From assembly GCF_023242315.1 (NCBI RefSeq), contig NZ_JALLIY010000020.1:62001-126000 (forward strand): a stretch of 64,000 nt of DNA. Direction: 5' to 3'. The DNA is from Pseudomonas sp. MWU13-2105. GTDB lineage: Bacteria; Pseudomonadota; Gammaproteobacteria; Pseudomonadales; Pseudomonadaceae. Every line of letters begins with the position of its first letter. The stretch's first letter is position 1. Of the stretch, positions 36,276 through 45,435 are shown in pieces. The notes under the pieces are model-generated. The model saw nothing but the letters and a program-made list of their open reading frames with translations, had not been told where the DNA came from and did not search any database. The translations under genes and the position numbers were made by a program.

Positions 36276-37154
36276 ATGATTGCGGGCAGTATGGTGGCAC
36301 TGGTCACACCCATGGATGCACAGGGTCGTCTTGACTGGGACAGCCTGAGCAAACTGGTGGACTTCCACCTGCAAAACGGCACCAACGCCATTGTCGCGGT
36401 CGGCACCACGGGTGAGTCGGCCACTCTCGATGTGAACGAGCATATCGAAGTGATTCGTCGCGTGGTCGACCAGGTGGCCGGACGTATTCCGGTGATTGCC
36501 GGTACGGGCGCCAATTCGACCCGTGAAGCGATCGAACTGACCACCAACGCGAAAAACGCTGGCGCCGACGCGTGCCTGCTGGTGACTCCCTATTACAACA
36601 AGCCGACCCAGGAAGGCCTGTACCAGCATTTCCGCGCCATCGCCGAAGCGGTCGACATCCCGCAGATCCTCTACAACGTTCCGGGCCGTACTGCGTGCGA
36701 CATGCAGGCCGAGACCGTGATTCGCCTGTCGAGCGTGCCGAACATCATCGGCATCAAGGAAGCCACTGGCGACCTGGAGCGGGCCAAGGCGATCCTGGCC
36801 GGCGTGAGCAGCGATTTCCTGGTGTATTCCGGCGATGACGCCACCGCGGTCGAGCTGATCCTGCTCGGCGGCAAGGGCAACATCTCGGTGACCGCCAACG
36901 TCGCGCCCCGTGAAATGAGCGACCTGTGCGCCGCCGCCATGGCCGGCAAGGCCGCTGAGGCCCGGGCGATCCACGAAAAACTGATGCCGCTGAACAAGAC
37001 CCTGTTCATCGAATCCAACCCTATCCCCGTGAAATGGGCACTGCATGAGATGGGCTTGATGCCGGACGGTATCCGTCTGCCGCTCACCTGGCTCAGTGCG
37101 CCCTGTCACGAACCGCTGCGGCAGGCCATGCGCCAGTCCGGCGTCCTGGTTTAA
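36276..37154 (+). CDS. dapA: 4-hydroxy-tetrahydrodipicolinate synthase
   Basis: A 292-residue TIM-barrel enzyme committing aspartate semialdehyde to lysine and diaminopimelate synthesis. Schiff-base Lys in IIGIKEATGD, catalytic Tyr in LYNVPGRT, and GTTGESATL near residue 44. ATG at 36276 has GGCAGGAG in front. Confidence 0.96.
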   Translation: MIAGSMVALVTPMDAQGRLDWDSLSKLVDFHLQNGTNAIVAVGTTGESATLDVNEHIEVIRRVVDQVAGRIPVIAGTGANSTREAIELTTNAKNAGADACLLVTPYYNKPTQEGLYQHFRAIAEAVDIPQILYNVPGRTACDMQAETVIRLSSVPNIIGIKEATGDLERAKAILAGVSSDFLVYSGDDATAVELILLGGKGNISVTANVAPREMSDLCAAAMAGKAAEARAIHEKLMPLNKTLFIESNPIPVKWALHEMGLMPDGIRLPLTWLSAPCHEPLRQAMRQSGVLV

Positions 37155-37171
37155 TTGAGGAAATACCCCGC

Positions 37172-38275
37172 ATGAAGCGATTGGCCGGACTTTCTGCACT
37201 TGCCTTGATTATCTCCAGCACCAGTGGCTGCGCCTGGCTGTGGGGCCCGGAAGGATATTTCCGCGACCGCGGCAGCGATTACCTGGATTCGAAACAGACA
37301 CCGGCCATGCAATTGCCGGCGGATGTCACCACCAGCAAGCGTCTTGACCCCTTGCTGCCGATTCCGCGCAACGTCGCCGACGACACCGCCAAGGGCCCGT
37401 ACGAAGTGCCGCGTCCGCTGCCTTTGCAAGCGGCGGCCAGCGCCAGCGACTACAGCCTGCAGAAAAGCGGCGATTCGCGTTGGGTGGTGGCTCAGCATAC
37501 CCCGGCCGAAGTCTGGCCAGTGGCCTTGCAGTTCTTCCAGGACAACGGTTTCCGGATCGACGCGCAACGCCCGCAGACCGGTGAGTTCACCACGGCCTGG
37601 CAGCGTTCCGACGAGCTCTCGGCGGTCATGGGCAAGCGCCTGGCCGCGGGTGACAACGAAACCCGCGTGCGGGTCCGTATCGAGCCGGGCGTGCAGCGCA
37701 ATACCAGTGAAGTCTACGTAGTCAGTGCCCAGCGTCCGATCGGCAGCACGGCCAACGTCGATTTCACCGCGCACTCGGTCAATACCGGCCTGGATTCGGC
37801 ACTCGTCGACGAAATGCTCTCGAGCATGAGCCGCAGCGCCGAGAAGGGCGGTTCGGTGTCGTTGCTGGCCGCGCGTGATTTCGATACCCCGAGCCGTGTC
37901 AGCCTGAGCCAGGACGGCAGCGGCAACCCGGTGCTCAACGTCGGTGAAGACCTCGACCGTGCCTGGTCGAGCGTCGGCCGGGCGCTGGAGCAGGGTGAGT
38001 GGCGTGTAGAGGACATCAACCGCAGCCTGGGCCTGTACTACATCAACCTGGCGGAAAAAGCCGAGAAGAAGAACGACGAGCCTGGCTTCTTCGGCCGTCT
38101 GTTCGGCAGCAAGCCGAGCAAGGAAGAGATCGAAACCCGTGCTGTGCGTTATCAGGTTCGCCTGAGCAAGGTCGGCGACAACGTCCAGGTCACCGTCGAG
38201 AAGGACATCAACACCGTGGCACCGGCCGATGTGGCCCGTCGGGTGTTGGGCGTGATTCAAGACAACCTGGGCTGA
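37172..38275 (+). CDS. bamC: Outer membrane assembly lipoprotein BamC (NlpB)
   Basis: A 367-residue lipoprotein with lipobox TSGC (Cys20). It has the unstructured N-terminal region that binds BamD and two helix-grip domains. Usual Pseudomonas order dapA-bamC-MBL-purC. Confidence 0.93.
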   Translation: MKRLAGLSALALIISSTSGCAWLWGPEGYFRDRGSDYLDSKQTPAMQLPADVTTSKRLDPLLPIPRNVADDTAKGPYEVPRPLPLQAAASASDYSLQKSGDSRWVVAQHTPAEVWPVALQFFQDNGFRIDAQRPQTGEFTTAWQRSDELSAVMGKRLAAGDNETRVRVRIEPGVQRNTSEVYVVSAQRPIGSTANVDFTAHSVNTGLDSALVDEMLSSMSRSAEKGGSVSLLAARDFDTPSRVSLSQDGSGNPVLNVGEDLDRAWSSVGRALEQGEWRVEDINRSLGLYYINLAEKAEKKNDEPGFFGRLFGSKPSKEEIETRAVRYQVRLSKVGDNVQVTVEKDINTVAPADVARRVLGVIQDNLG

Positions 38276-38279
38276 TCCG

Positions 38280-39080
38280 GTGCGGTTTGCCGTTCTCGGC
38301 AGTGGTAGCCAAGGGAACGGCACGCTGATCGCCAGTGAAGACACGCTGATCCTGGTCGATTGTGGTTTCTCGTTGCGGGAAACCGAGCGACGTCTGGCCC
38401 GCCTCGGGGTCAGTCCGACGCAACTGAGCGCGATTCTGGTGACCCACGAACATGCCGACCACGTGCATGGCGTGGGTTTGCTGTCTCGGCGCTACAATCT
38501 ACCGGTGTATCTGAGTCGCGGCACCTTGCGCGGCCTGCGCAAGCCCATCGAACCCGCGGGTTTCGTGGCCGGCGGCGAGACCTTGGAGATCGGCGGCTTG
38601 AGCATCGAGGTGGTGTCGGTGGCCCACGATGCCCTTGAACCGACGCAGTATGTGTTCAGTGATGGGCGGCGGCGTTTCGGCCTGCTGACCGACCTGGGTT
38701 CCTACTGTGGCCGGGTCATGGACAGCTACAGCGGCCTCGATGCCTTGATGATCGAGTCCAACCATTGCCGCGACCTGCTGGCTCGCGGGCATTACCCGGC
38801 CTTTCTCAAGCAACGGGTGGGTGGGGCGCAAGGACATTTGAACAACCACCAGGCCGCGAGCCTGGTGGCCGAGTTGGGCTGGCAAGACCTGCAACACCTG
38901 GTACTGGCCCACCTGAGCAGCAAGAACAACCTGCCGCGGCTGGCCCGGCAATGTTTTGTCGACACCCTTGGGTGCGACCCGGACTGGCTGCAATTGGCCG
39001 ATCAAGATTCAGGGCTCGACTGGCGAGATATCGCCTGGCCCAACAACTTAACAAGCGGAGCCCATCATGGAAAAACGTGA
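38280..39080 (+). CDS. Metallo-beta-lactamase fold hydrolase
   Basis: A 266-residue YycJ-like MBL protein. Metal motif THEHADHVHG, further ligands in SVAHDALEPT and DLGSYCGRV. GTG start at 38280, four bases after bamC; the 3' end overlaps purC by 14 bases. Substrate not assignable (the family includes exonuclease-like and phosphodiesterase members). Confidence 0.88.
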   Translation: MRFAVLGSGSQGNGTLIASEDTLILVDCGFSLRETERRLARLGVSPTQLSAILVTHEHADHVHGVGLLSRRYNLPVYLSRGTLRGLRKPIEPAGFVAGGETLEIGGLSIEVVSVAHDALEPTQYVFSDGRRRFGLLTDLGSYCGRVMDSYSGLDALMIESNHCRDLLARGHYPAFLKQRVGGAQGHLNNHQAASLVAELGWQDLQHLVLAHLSSKNNLPRLARQCFVDTLGCDPDWLQLADQDSGLDWRDIAWPNNLTSGAHHGKT

Positions 39081-39777
39081 AGAACTCTACCGCGGCAAAG
39101 CCAAGTCGGTTTACAAGACCGATGACGCCGACCGTTTGATCCTGCTGTTTCGCAACGACACCTCGGCGTTCGACGGCAAGCGTATCGAACAGCTGGACCG
39201 CAAGGGCATGGTGAACAACAAGTTCAACGCCTTCATCATGCAGAAGCTCGAAGCGGCGGGTATTCCGACCCAGTTCGACAAGCTGCTGGGCGACAACGAA
39301 TGCCTGGTGAAGAAGCTCGACATGATCCCGGTGGAATGTGTGGTGCGTAACTACGCGGCCGGCAGCCTGGTCAAGCGCCTGGGCGTGGAAGAGGGCCTGA
39401 AGCTCAATCCCTACACCTTCGAACTGTTCCTCAAGGACGACGCCAAGGGCGATCCGTTCATCAACGAATCCCACGTCGTGGCGTTCGGTTGGGGCACCGC
39501 CGAGCAGTTGGCGAAGATGAAAGAGCTGTCGCTCAAGGTCAATGAAGTGCTGAGCCAGCTGTTCGACGCCGCCGGCCTGCTGCTGGTGGACTTCAAGCTG
39601 GAGTTCGGCGTATTCCACGGCCAGATCGTCCTGGGCGACGAGTTCAGCCCGGACGGCTGCCGCCTGTGGGACAAGGAAACACGCAAGAAGATGGACAAGG
39701 ACCGCTTCCGCCAGGGCCTCGGTGATGTCATCGAAGCCTACGAAGAAGTCGCCAAGCGTCTGGGCGTACCGCTGTAA
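39067..39777 (+). CDS. purC: SAICAR synthetase
   Basis: A 236-residue enzyme of purine synthesis (CAIR + aspartate + ATP). Signature motifs LYRGKAKSVYKTDD, VECVVRNYAAGSL and LVDFKLEFG are complete. Overlaps the MBL gene, so likely co-transcribed. Confidence 0.96.
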   Translation: MEKREELYRGKAKSVYKTDDADRLILLFRNDTSAFDGKRIEQLDRKGMVNNKFNAFIMQKLEAAGIPTQFDKLLGDNECLVKKLDMIPVECVVRNYAAGSLVKRLGVEEGLKLNPYTFELFLKDDAKGDPFINESHVVAFGWGTAEQLAKMKELSLKVNEVLSQLFDAAGLLLVDFKLEFGVFHGQIVLGDEFSPDGCRLWDKETRKKMDKDRFRQGLGDVIEAYEEVAKRLGVPL

Positions 39778-39861
39778 TCGACGCAAGCATCTGATAGCAC
39801 GCAAATTTTTTTGCTTTGGGGGTTCGCTTCCGGCAAAGGTGCTGTTATGATGCGCGCCGTT

Positions 39862-39951
39862 GGAGAGATGCCAGAGTGGCCGAATGGGACGGATTCGAAA
39901 TCCGTTGTACCTTCACCGGTACCTAGGGTTCGAATCCCTATCTCTCCGCCA
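39862..39951 (+). tRNA. tRNA-Ser(CGA)
   Basis: A 90-nt class II tRNA: acceptor GGAGAGA / TCTCTCC, anticodon loop TTCGAAA, long variable arm, T-arm GGGTTCGAATCCC and encoded CCA. Accessory DNA begins right after it, so it probably served as an integration site. Confidence 0.97.
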
Positions 39952-40163
39952 TACTTGTACTTAAAGGCCCCATTTTATGGGGCCTTTTTGCTTTCTGTAG
40001 TTTCTGTTCCCCCATTTGTTCCCCCACTCTACTTTTGTGTGATTTTGCTCTGCCGCCCTCTAAAGGGGTGTGAATGCAGCGGTGTGAGCGCTTGGCATAA
40101 AAAAACTCATCAAATCGTATGGCGTGTGCGGCCCTGTCACCTGCAGCCCGGGGCTGTGGTCAG
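39938..40163 (-). pseudogene. Possible integrase C-terminal remnant running into tRNA-Ser
   Basis: An open minus-strand frame without a start codon reads ...SRVGEQMGEQKLQKAKRP... and stops inside the T-arm of tRNA-Ser. Tails of this kind (repeated G-E/N-Q/K units, ending in the tRNA) are common at the 3' ends of tRNA-associated tyrosine integrases. No catalytic region remains, so this is a low-confidence relic. Confidence 0.3.
39963..39989 (+). terminator. Terminator after tRNA-Ser
   Basis: A 10-bp stem (AAAGGCCCCA / TGGGGCCTTT) with a five-base loop and T-run, 12 bases after the tRNA CCA. Confidence 0.85.
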
Positions 40164-40356
40164 TCAGAACGCTGTCGTCGTAATGTAGTGGTCCCTGTAT
40201 TGAATCGCTATGGGCATCGGACAGGTGTCAGTGCCGAAGCAAGGCTGACCCTACCTGTTCAAGGCTGACCCGCCTTAGAGCGCTGAGACTGCTGCGAGCA
40301 CCCAGGCTGCCCAAGGAGAGCAGGGCCTGCCTGGTGACGTGTCGCAGGACTTGGTT
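39990..40356. other. Gene-free stretch at the start of the accessory region
   Basis: Apart from the possible integrase tail, nothing is recognised. Composition is lower in GC than the housekeeping DNA to the left. Confidence 0.4.
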
Positions 40357-41397
40357 TTAATTAGGCTTGGGCTTAACTTTCAAAACGACGGGTATCTTCT
40401 TGTTCGCAAAGGAGACTCCCAAGGCTGTGAGACTTATACCTCCGCGGTGGGGGCTTTGTGTGGCTGCTTGAGGGGGTGGGGGCGCGTCGGTTTCGAAGTG
40501 AGGCGAATAGTTTTCATTATCCTTCATCTCCAGATACTCTTTGGTGGAGTGATTGATCAAGGGGGTTGCACCGACGTCCGTGGCTGCTGAGTTGGTTTTT
40601 TCCTTTGCCTCAGGGGGGTGTTGGCTCTTGGGCTTAACGTAAGTGACTGGTTGCAAGTCGTTGAGTCCTGCCTGCGCCGTCGTGCTGGTGTTTTCCGCCG
40701 TCTTGCTTGCTACGGCTACGGGGCGGCTGATGCGCTTTTCTTCTCGCATAGCGTTATAGAGGCGTCCTGAGGTGCGAAGTCTCATCTCTGCGGTTTCATC
40801 TGCGCTAGCGGCTATATCGGCGTTAGCTTCGTCCCATACCTGCTTTCGTAGTTTGCCTATTCTGCGTTCCTGGTCTTGGGTGATAGCCACTGTCGAAAGG
40901 GCATCGTGCAATAGGACCTCGGTTCGGCACAGCATCGCTGCGGTGAACTCAAATAAGTCCATTGCGGCATTGTTGCCCTGCCTGAGCTTTTTGGCTTTTT
41001 CTTTGAGTTTGTCTAGCTGCTCTCTCAGCCCGGCATGGGCACTCGCTCCATCAGAAATCAACATGCTAAGCATGTCGGTTTCACTGGTGTCGTTCTTCTT
41101 GGCTAGCGATGCCAATACCTTTTTCACTTCGGCCTTGAGCTTGAACGTACAGGCCTTCCGACCCTTCTCTGGGGCTCTGTATTCCATCTGCCTCCAGGCG
41201 TTTCTCATTCTCTGGATGGTCGCTCGAGCAGTTCTCGATCGCTCTAGGTCCTCGCCAACGCGTAGCAGATCCTCATGTGTCGAGGACTTGTATTTCTGGG
41301 CTATTAGGTCTTTCCCTTGCAGATAGTCGTGAGCCCATTGCTGCTGCTTGTGATTATTTCTATCGAGCCATTCAAGCCCAAATGACCTCCGGCGCAT
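40357..41397 (-). CDS. Hypothetical RHH-like / coiled-coil protein
   Basis: A 346-residue protein of unknown function. Residues approx. 85-125 (TFKLKAEVKKVLASLAKKNDTSETDMLSMLI...) look like a ribbon-helix-helix DNA-binding fold; residues 130-150 form a Lys/Glu-rich coiled coil; the C-terminal 120 residues are Pro-rich and probably disordered. ATG at 41397 has GGGAGG ten bases upstream; the frame opens slightly earlier with TTG. Divergent from the Rep-like gene, so it may regulate or partition the element. Confidence 0.65.
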   Translation of the reverse strand: MRRRSFGLEWLDRNNHKQQQWAHDYLQGKDLIAQKYKSSTHEDLLRVGEDLERSRTARATIQRMRNAWRQMEYRAPEKGRKACTFKLKAEVKKVLASLAKKNDTSETDMLSMLISDGASAHAGLREQLDKLKEKAKKLRQGNNAAMDLFEFTAAMLCRTEVLLHDALSTVAITQDQERRIGKLRKQVWDEANADIAASADETAEMRLRTSGRLYNAMREEKRISRPVAVASKTAENTSTTAQAGLNDLQPVTYVKPKSQHPPEAKEKTNSAATDVGATPLINHSTKEYLEMKDNENYSPHFETDAPPPPQAATQSPHRGGISLTALGVSFANKKIPVVLKVKPKPN

Positions 41398-41439
41398 ATC
41401 CCGAGCCTCCCTCAAATTCTAATATTGATTTAAATGATA

Positions 41440-41568
41440 GTAGATAGATATATTTTTGTTATGTGTAATTATTTTTAATCGTTATGCGTAATTGATTCCT
41501 GCATAAAACAGGTGCAAATTCTTGCGATATAATAGGGTCTTTCGGCTGCAAGCCCATGGAGGCTCTGC
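41440..41568 (+). promoter_or_regulatory. AT-rich divergent promoter region
   Basis: The 170-bp gap between divergent genes is very AT-rich and contains a consensus TATAAT at 41528-41533, about 36 bases before the GTG start at 41569. No good -35 box is seen. Confidence 0.4.
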
Positions 41569-42948
41569 GTGTTTCTAGCTGCTTTATTTTGCGAGGTAGC
41601 AGGACTTGAGCCTGTGGGGAAGTTCTTCCTTGTCCGCTTCATTCAGTGCTTTGGAGTGGCTGAGCCCGTCGACCTTGGCGTGAAGGTTTTGGCGAGGCAG
41701 TTTGGGCTGTCGGATCGTCAGGTGTCAGGAGCGCTAACGGCTTCGGTTGCGTGCGGTGCAATGATCTTTTCGTCTGCTCCTGAGGGTAAGGGGCGGCCCA
41801 AAAGGTGTTATCGACTTCATGACGGTTTTCACAAAAAGCTCAGTCAAGCCTCGGCACGGCCAACAACGCACCATGAGGCAGCTGTCGGCAACCTGCTGAT
41901 ACACGAAAGCAAGAAGGTCTACCAAGTAAGCGAAAAAACCGAGGAGCGGGATGAGGGTGTGCATCTGTTGGCCGACGCACGGAGACAGAGACAGCCCGGC
42001 CGGTTGAGTGTCGTGAATCGTCTCTTGCTGAGCGTGCTGCTGTGTCGTGCTGACCGTCTCGGGGTGGTCAGTGACCTCGGCTCTTCAGAACTGTGCAAGA
42101 TCACGGGTCTCAGTAAGGAACGCTTGAGGAATAGGGTGCAGTGCCTGATTGACCAGGAGCTGATAAGGGTCTACGTACCCGGTGCAACCAGCTCGGTTCT
42201 TTCCGCCAAAATGAAAAGTACCTACTTTCTCAACCTGAACCATCCGGAGCTTTCGGTCGAAGGCAATGCCACTTCAGTTTTGGTCTGCGCAATGAGCGAC
42301 CTTCCCTCCACGCGTGTACGGCATGCGCACCAGATCTACAGTGATATCGTCAAGCTCAAGCGTGACCCCACGGCTTTTGAGAATGACCAATACAAACAGA
42401 TTCTTAGATTCTTTGAGGGCCAGCTCCTCTCATTCTTTCGCTTGCTACAGGTCATGCTGGAAAAATACGCCACTGACATGTTATCCAAGCATTGGTCTGA
42501 TCTGGGTCAGAGCGTTTCAAGTCAATGGGCTCACGCTCAAGAATGGAGAGAACTCATCCGCAAAGACTTTAGATTTCCAAAGCTGCTGCCCAGCGTGGAC
42601 GGAGATCATCCGAAGAAAATCGATGAAGACCAGTACGCTGCGTTGATAGATGACCTCTACCGTAGGGTTTATGTATTGGCAGAACAGATCAAGAAGCTGC
42701 TTTGCCAAGCCTCCGAGGTTTCGTTTGGGACGATGGATTTCGTCATCGTGCCTCAGCTCATGGTGCCTGGTTATTGCGGCGTCACGCTGCTTACTCGGCC
42801 CCATAATTCAGATGGCTGGCGTGGCTATTTATACGTTGAGCCATTCACTGAGCCGGTGCCCTTTCGCTGCGAGTCAGAGATCCCTATTGAGTATCGATAC
42901 CGCTACGGCTTGCTGCCCCGGCCAAGCAGCGAGATGAAGGTCACGTAG
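41569..42948 (+). CDS. Winged-helix, Rep-like protein of the accessory element
   Basis: A 459-residue protein. Two helix-turn-helix stretches are visible: residues approx. 38-70 (VLARQFGLSDRQVSGALTASVACG) and 150-210 (LLLSVLLCRADRLGVV...ELCKITGLSKERLRNRVQCLIDQELI), as in winged-helix DNA-binding or replication proteins. The C-terminal half is unassigned. GTG start after TGGAGG. Position before alpA and the Gp2-type gene suggests element control or replication; no direct family match is claimed. Confidence 0.6.
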   Translation: MFLAALFCEVAGLEPVGKFFLVRFIQCFGVAEPVDLGVKVLARQFGLSDRQVSGALTASVACGAMIFSSAPEGKGRPKRCYRLHDGFHKKLSQASARPTTHHEAAVGNLLIHESKKVYQVSEKTEERDEGVHLLADARRQRQPGRLSVVNRLLLSVLLCRADRLGVVSDLGSSELCKITGLSKERLRNRVQCLIDQELIRVYVPGATSSVLSAKMKSTYFLNLNHPELSVEGNATSVLVCAMSDLPSTRVRHAHQIYSDIVKLKRDPTAFENDQYKQILRFFEGQLLSFFRLLQVMLEKYATDMLSKHWSDLGQSVSSQWAHAQEWRELIRKDFRFPKLLPSVDGDHPKKIDEDQYAALIDDLYRRVYVLAEQIKKLLCQASEVSFGTMDFVIVPQLMVPGYCGVTLLTRPHNSDGWRGYLYVEPFTEPVPFRCESEIPIEYRYRYGLLPRPSSEMKVT

Positions 42949-43003
42949 GTATTTTCTTACAGGTCACCCGAATCCTCTGAACGGAATACAGAGGAGCCAG
43001 TTC

Positions 43004-43225
43004 ATGAGGATCATTCGCCTGAAAGACGTCAAGCACGCCACCGGCCTGGGGCGGTCTACGATCTACAAGTACATCAGTGAGGGGAGCTTTCCAAAACCAG
43101 TGTCATTAGGCGACAGGGCTGTCGGCTGGGTTGAAAGCGAAGTTATGGGCTGGGTCATGGCCAGAATCGAGGCGCGTGATACTCACGAATCTCTCTCTGC
43201 GGTGTCACAGCTAAAGGCTGCGTGA
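43004..43225 (+). CDS. AlpA-family regulator
   Basis: A 73-residue MerR-like/AlpA helix-turn-helix protein (RLKDVKHATGLGRSTIYKYISEGSFPKPVSLGDRAVGWVESEV). In E. coli cryptic prophage CP4-57, AlpA activates integrase and excision. Seen widely in P4-like satellites and integrative elements. GAGGAG site upstream. Confidence 0.9.
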   Translation: MRIIRLKDVKHATGLGRSTIYKYISEGSFPKPVSLGDRAVGWVESEVMGWVMARIEARDTHESLSAVSQLKAA

Positions 43226-43361
43226 TCAGCAGATGGGCTGAGCTTGCGCCTGAGTCATTCGGTCGGCGTTTGTACTGATCGAATGGCTCCAAACAGTAGT
43301 TTATTTCCAGAGCATCTGAATCACTGAAATAGTCCCATTCTGCCCGCGTTCTCTGGCACTT

Positions 43362-43395
43362 CGCTACTCCACTCCCTTGCGGGAGTGGAGTAGCG
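43362..43395. other. 15-bp perfect hairpin in a gene-free stretch
   Basis: CGCTACTCCACTCCC / GGGAGTGGAGTAGCG with tetraloop TTGC. It lies in the 483-bp gap (43226-43708) after alpA and before the HUH-type gene, without a real T-run. It could be a strong terminator or a single-strand hairpin recognised by the nearby Rep-like protein. The rest of the gap shows no gene. Confidence 0.6.
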
Positions 43396-43708
43396 GGTTT
43401 CGGTATTAGTATTATTTATAGGATCTATATTCGTAGGTAATATTTATACGAGATATCTATCGCTTATAGCGTCAGCTCATACGTCTTGTTCATCCAATGG
43501 GGTTACCAATCTACAAGCTCCATTCAGAGACCTATCAGGCTTACCCCCTCAATGGGGTAAGTGCCACGCGCTCAGTCATCCCGGCGTTGCTCATCCAGTA
43601 ACAGGATCAGCGCCATACGTTGAGCCGAGGTCAGTCCCACAGGTAGATCGAATCGTAAAAATATACCCAGCCCACTGAGTCTATGAATTCACTCAGCGGA
43701 TCATCCCC

Positions 43709-44371
43709 ATGGCACACCAGCCCAAGCGTCACCCCGGCAACAGTAATCTTCACCTGCACTACGAGGGCACCTTTCGCTGTCTACCCGTGATGGCGTCCCA
43801 CGCCCCCTTCATTACCGAATACCTCGAAAGTCTTCTTGAAACGACTCAGTTAGCGCTGAGCGCCCATCGTCAGGTGTTCGCGGTACGTTTCGATCTGCGC
43901 TTTCCAAATGACTATCTGCCACCTGCATCAAGCAACACCGTTATCTCCAGGTTTGTTGCTGCCTTGACCGAAAGGATTCAAACAGCTCGCAAGCGTGCAG
44001 AGCGCCTAAACGGCACTGCACATCAGACAAGCGTTCGGTGGTGCTGGGTCAGAGAGGTCGGACAAGAGGGCCGTCCGCATTACCACTTCGTCTTGTTGCT
44101 GAATCGGGATGCGTTCCACACGGTGGGACGCTTTCAATCTGAAAGAGAGAACGTATACAACCGCATTCAGGCCGCATGGGCCAGTGCGCTGGGGATTTCA
44201 TTCGAGGATGCCGAAGGCTTGGTACATATCCCTGCAAGCGCCGAATTCCACCTCTCTCGGAATGATCCAGCGGAAATGGATCGGTACTTCCATCGAGTGA
44301 GCTACCTCTGCAAGGCCGCTACCAAGGACTACGGCAGTCGATGCCGGGCGTTTGGATGCAGCAGAGACTGA
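43709..44371 (+). CDS. Inovirus Gp2-type (YagK/YfjJ-like) HUH protein
   Basis: A 220-residue protein of the family annotated as inovirus-type Gp2. An HUH motif is visible at residues 124-126 (RPHYHFVLLLN), and the conserved YFHRVSYLCKA near residue 195 could hold the nucleophilic Tyr. Such proteins replicate filamentous-phage or satellite DNA by rolling circle. Commonly beside alpA in Pseudomonas integrative elements. Length is on the short side but the frame is intact. Confidence 0.8.
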   Translation: MAHQPKRHPGNSNLHLHYEGTFRCLPVMASHAPFITEYLESLLETTQLALSAHRQVFAVRFDLRFPNDYLPPASSNTVISRFVAALTERIQTARKRAERLNGTAHQTSVRWCWVREVGQEGRPHYHFVLLLNRDAFHTVGRFQSERENVYNRIQAAWASALGISFEDAEGLVHIPASAEFHLSRNDPAEMDRYFHRVSYLCKAATKDYGSRCRAFGCSRD

Positions 44372-44454
44372 ACAACGCCACAGAGCTTCGCGCCAGGGGT
44401 GAGCCGCTGAGCTCATCCCATACTCAATGAATCTATTCTCCAGCAGGTACGGTC

Positions 44455-44856
44455 ATGCTTCTTCCTTACATCAGTCCTCGACTTCCGTTATCTGAATCAC
44501 ACGCGGCAATTGCCATCAGCCGGCTGATGGAAGCCGTCGCTCGCACGAGTGGGCCGGCCTATCTCGTCACCCTGGATGAGCTGGGCGATGAGCAGGTCAA
44601 ATCGACAACGCTCTCCATGCTATTCGACTGCGTGCCACAGATTAACGAGGAGTACGCCAATCGCTGTGACGACGAACATCAAGAGGTGTTCTGGATGGCG
44701 TACCGGGAGATTGGGCTCGAACGCACCCCATGTGGGATGGTATGCATGGACAGTACGGAAACGGGCTACCTAAGCACTGAGCAAGCGATAAATGCACTGG
44801 TCGATAGAATCCGGCTGCTGCTCAGTCGCCAGGAGGAGGACGAGGCTGCTGCATGA
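44455..44856 (+). CDS. Hypothetical protein after the Gp2-type gene
   Basis: A 133-residue acidic, helical protein (residues 40-60 TLDELGDEQVKSTTLSM; C-terminal SRQEEDEAAA). No family recognised. Same strand and 83 bases downstream of the HUH gene, so it may belong to the same element. Confidence 0.55.
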   Translation: MLLPYISPRLPLSESHAAIAISRLMEAVARTSGPAYLVTLDELGDEQVKSTTLSMLFDCVPQINEEYANRCDDEHQEVFWMAYREIGLERTPCGMVCMDSTETGYLSTEQAINALVDRIRLLLSRQEEDEAAA

Positions 44857-45435
44857 GGTGATGATCGTCGTGCGGTATCTGATGTATTCGTACAACTGGA
44901 TTTGACCCCATCAATTCAACGGTGGGCTGGTGCCAGCTCAGGCCGAGAAAAAACTTAACGTCGTGTCCGGGATTAGTTGACCACTACACCACCCACTTAT
45001 TCTGAGGTTGCTTTATTTGGGGGGATGAAAAGGTCTCTACCTAATTCGAGTAGGGTCGTCAATTTCTGCCTTTTCACCTAAGGCGTTTTTGACGATGCGG
45101 TTCATCTCTTGCTCGTAGTCAAGAAAGGTTGATTTTGCGATTTGCGCGACCGCGAGCTCAAAAAGGCTGTCTCTCAGGGTAGGTACGGTGCTGTTGAACC
45201 CAGATTGGGAGCCGCAAGTCGAGAAAATAGCAGCATAATTAGGTGTTGACGCAACAACTACCTTGAAAAACGCCGTTAGACCACTACAATTTATTCACCT
45301 ATCAGTTCGCGCCAGAGCCCAAAGCGCTCTGGTCACCCCATATCAATTAATTCCACCTCTTTCGTATCGTGCTCAGCGTTTGGGCAGGAAGTTCGATGCC
45401 CACGACCGCCCCCTCGGGCCCAAGGACAGGACGCA
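44857..45435. other. Gene-poor gap with decayed sequence
   Basis: Apart from a start-less minus-strand frame at 45037-45284, no gene is seen. A GTGTCCGGGATTAGTTGACC segment near 44962 looks like an insertion-sequence end, but no partner end was found. Confidence 0.4.
45037..45284 (-). pseudogene. Start-less gene fragment
   Basis: About 80 codons read as plausible protein (…VVVASTPNYAAIFSTCGS…, …FLDYEQEMNRIVKNALGEKA…) between two stops with no ATG, GTG or TTG start at its 5' end. It is probably the 3' remnant of a gene cut by the event that brought in the neighbouring DNA. Family unknown. Confidence 0.35.

Noticed and set aside
44955..44990. Insertion-sequence end
   Set aside because: The TGTCCGGGATTAGTTGACC segment looks like a transposon end, but no transposase frame or matching inverted end was found nearby.
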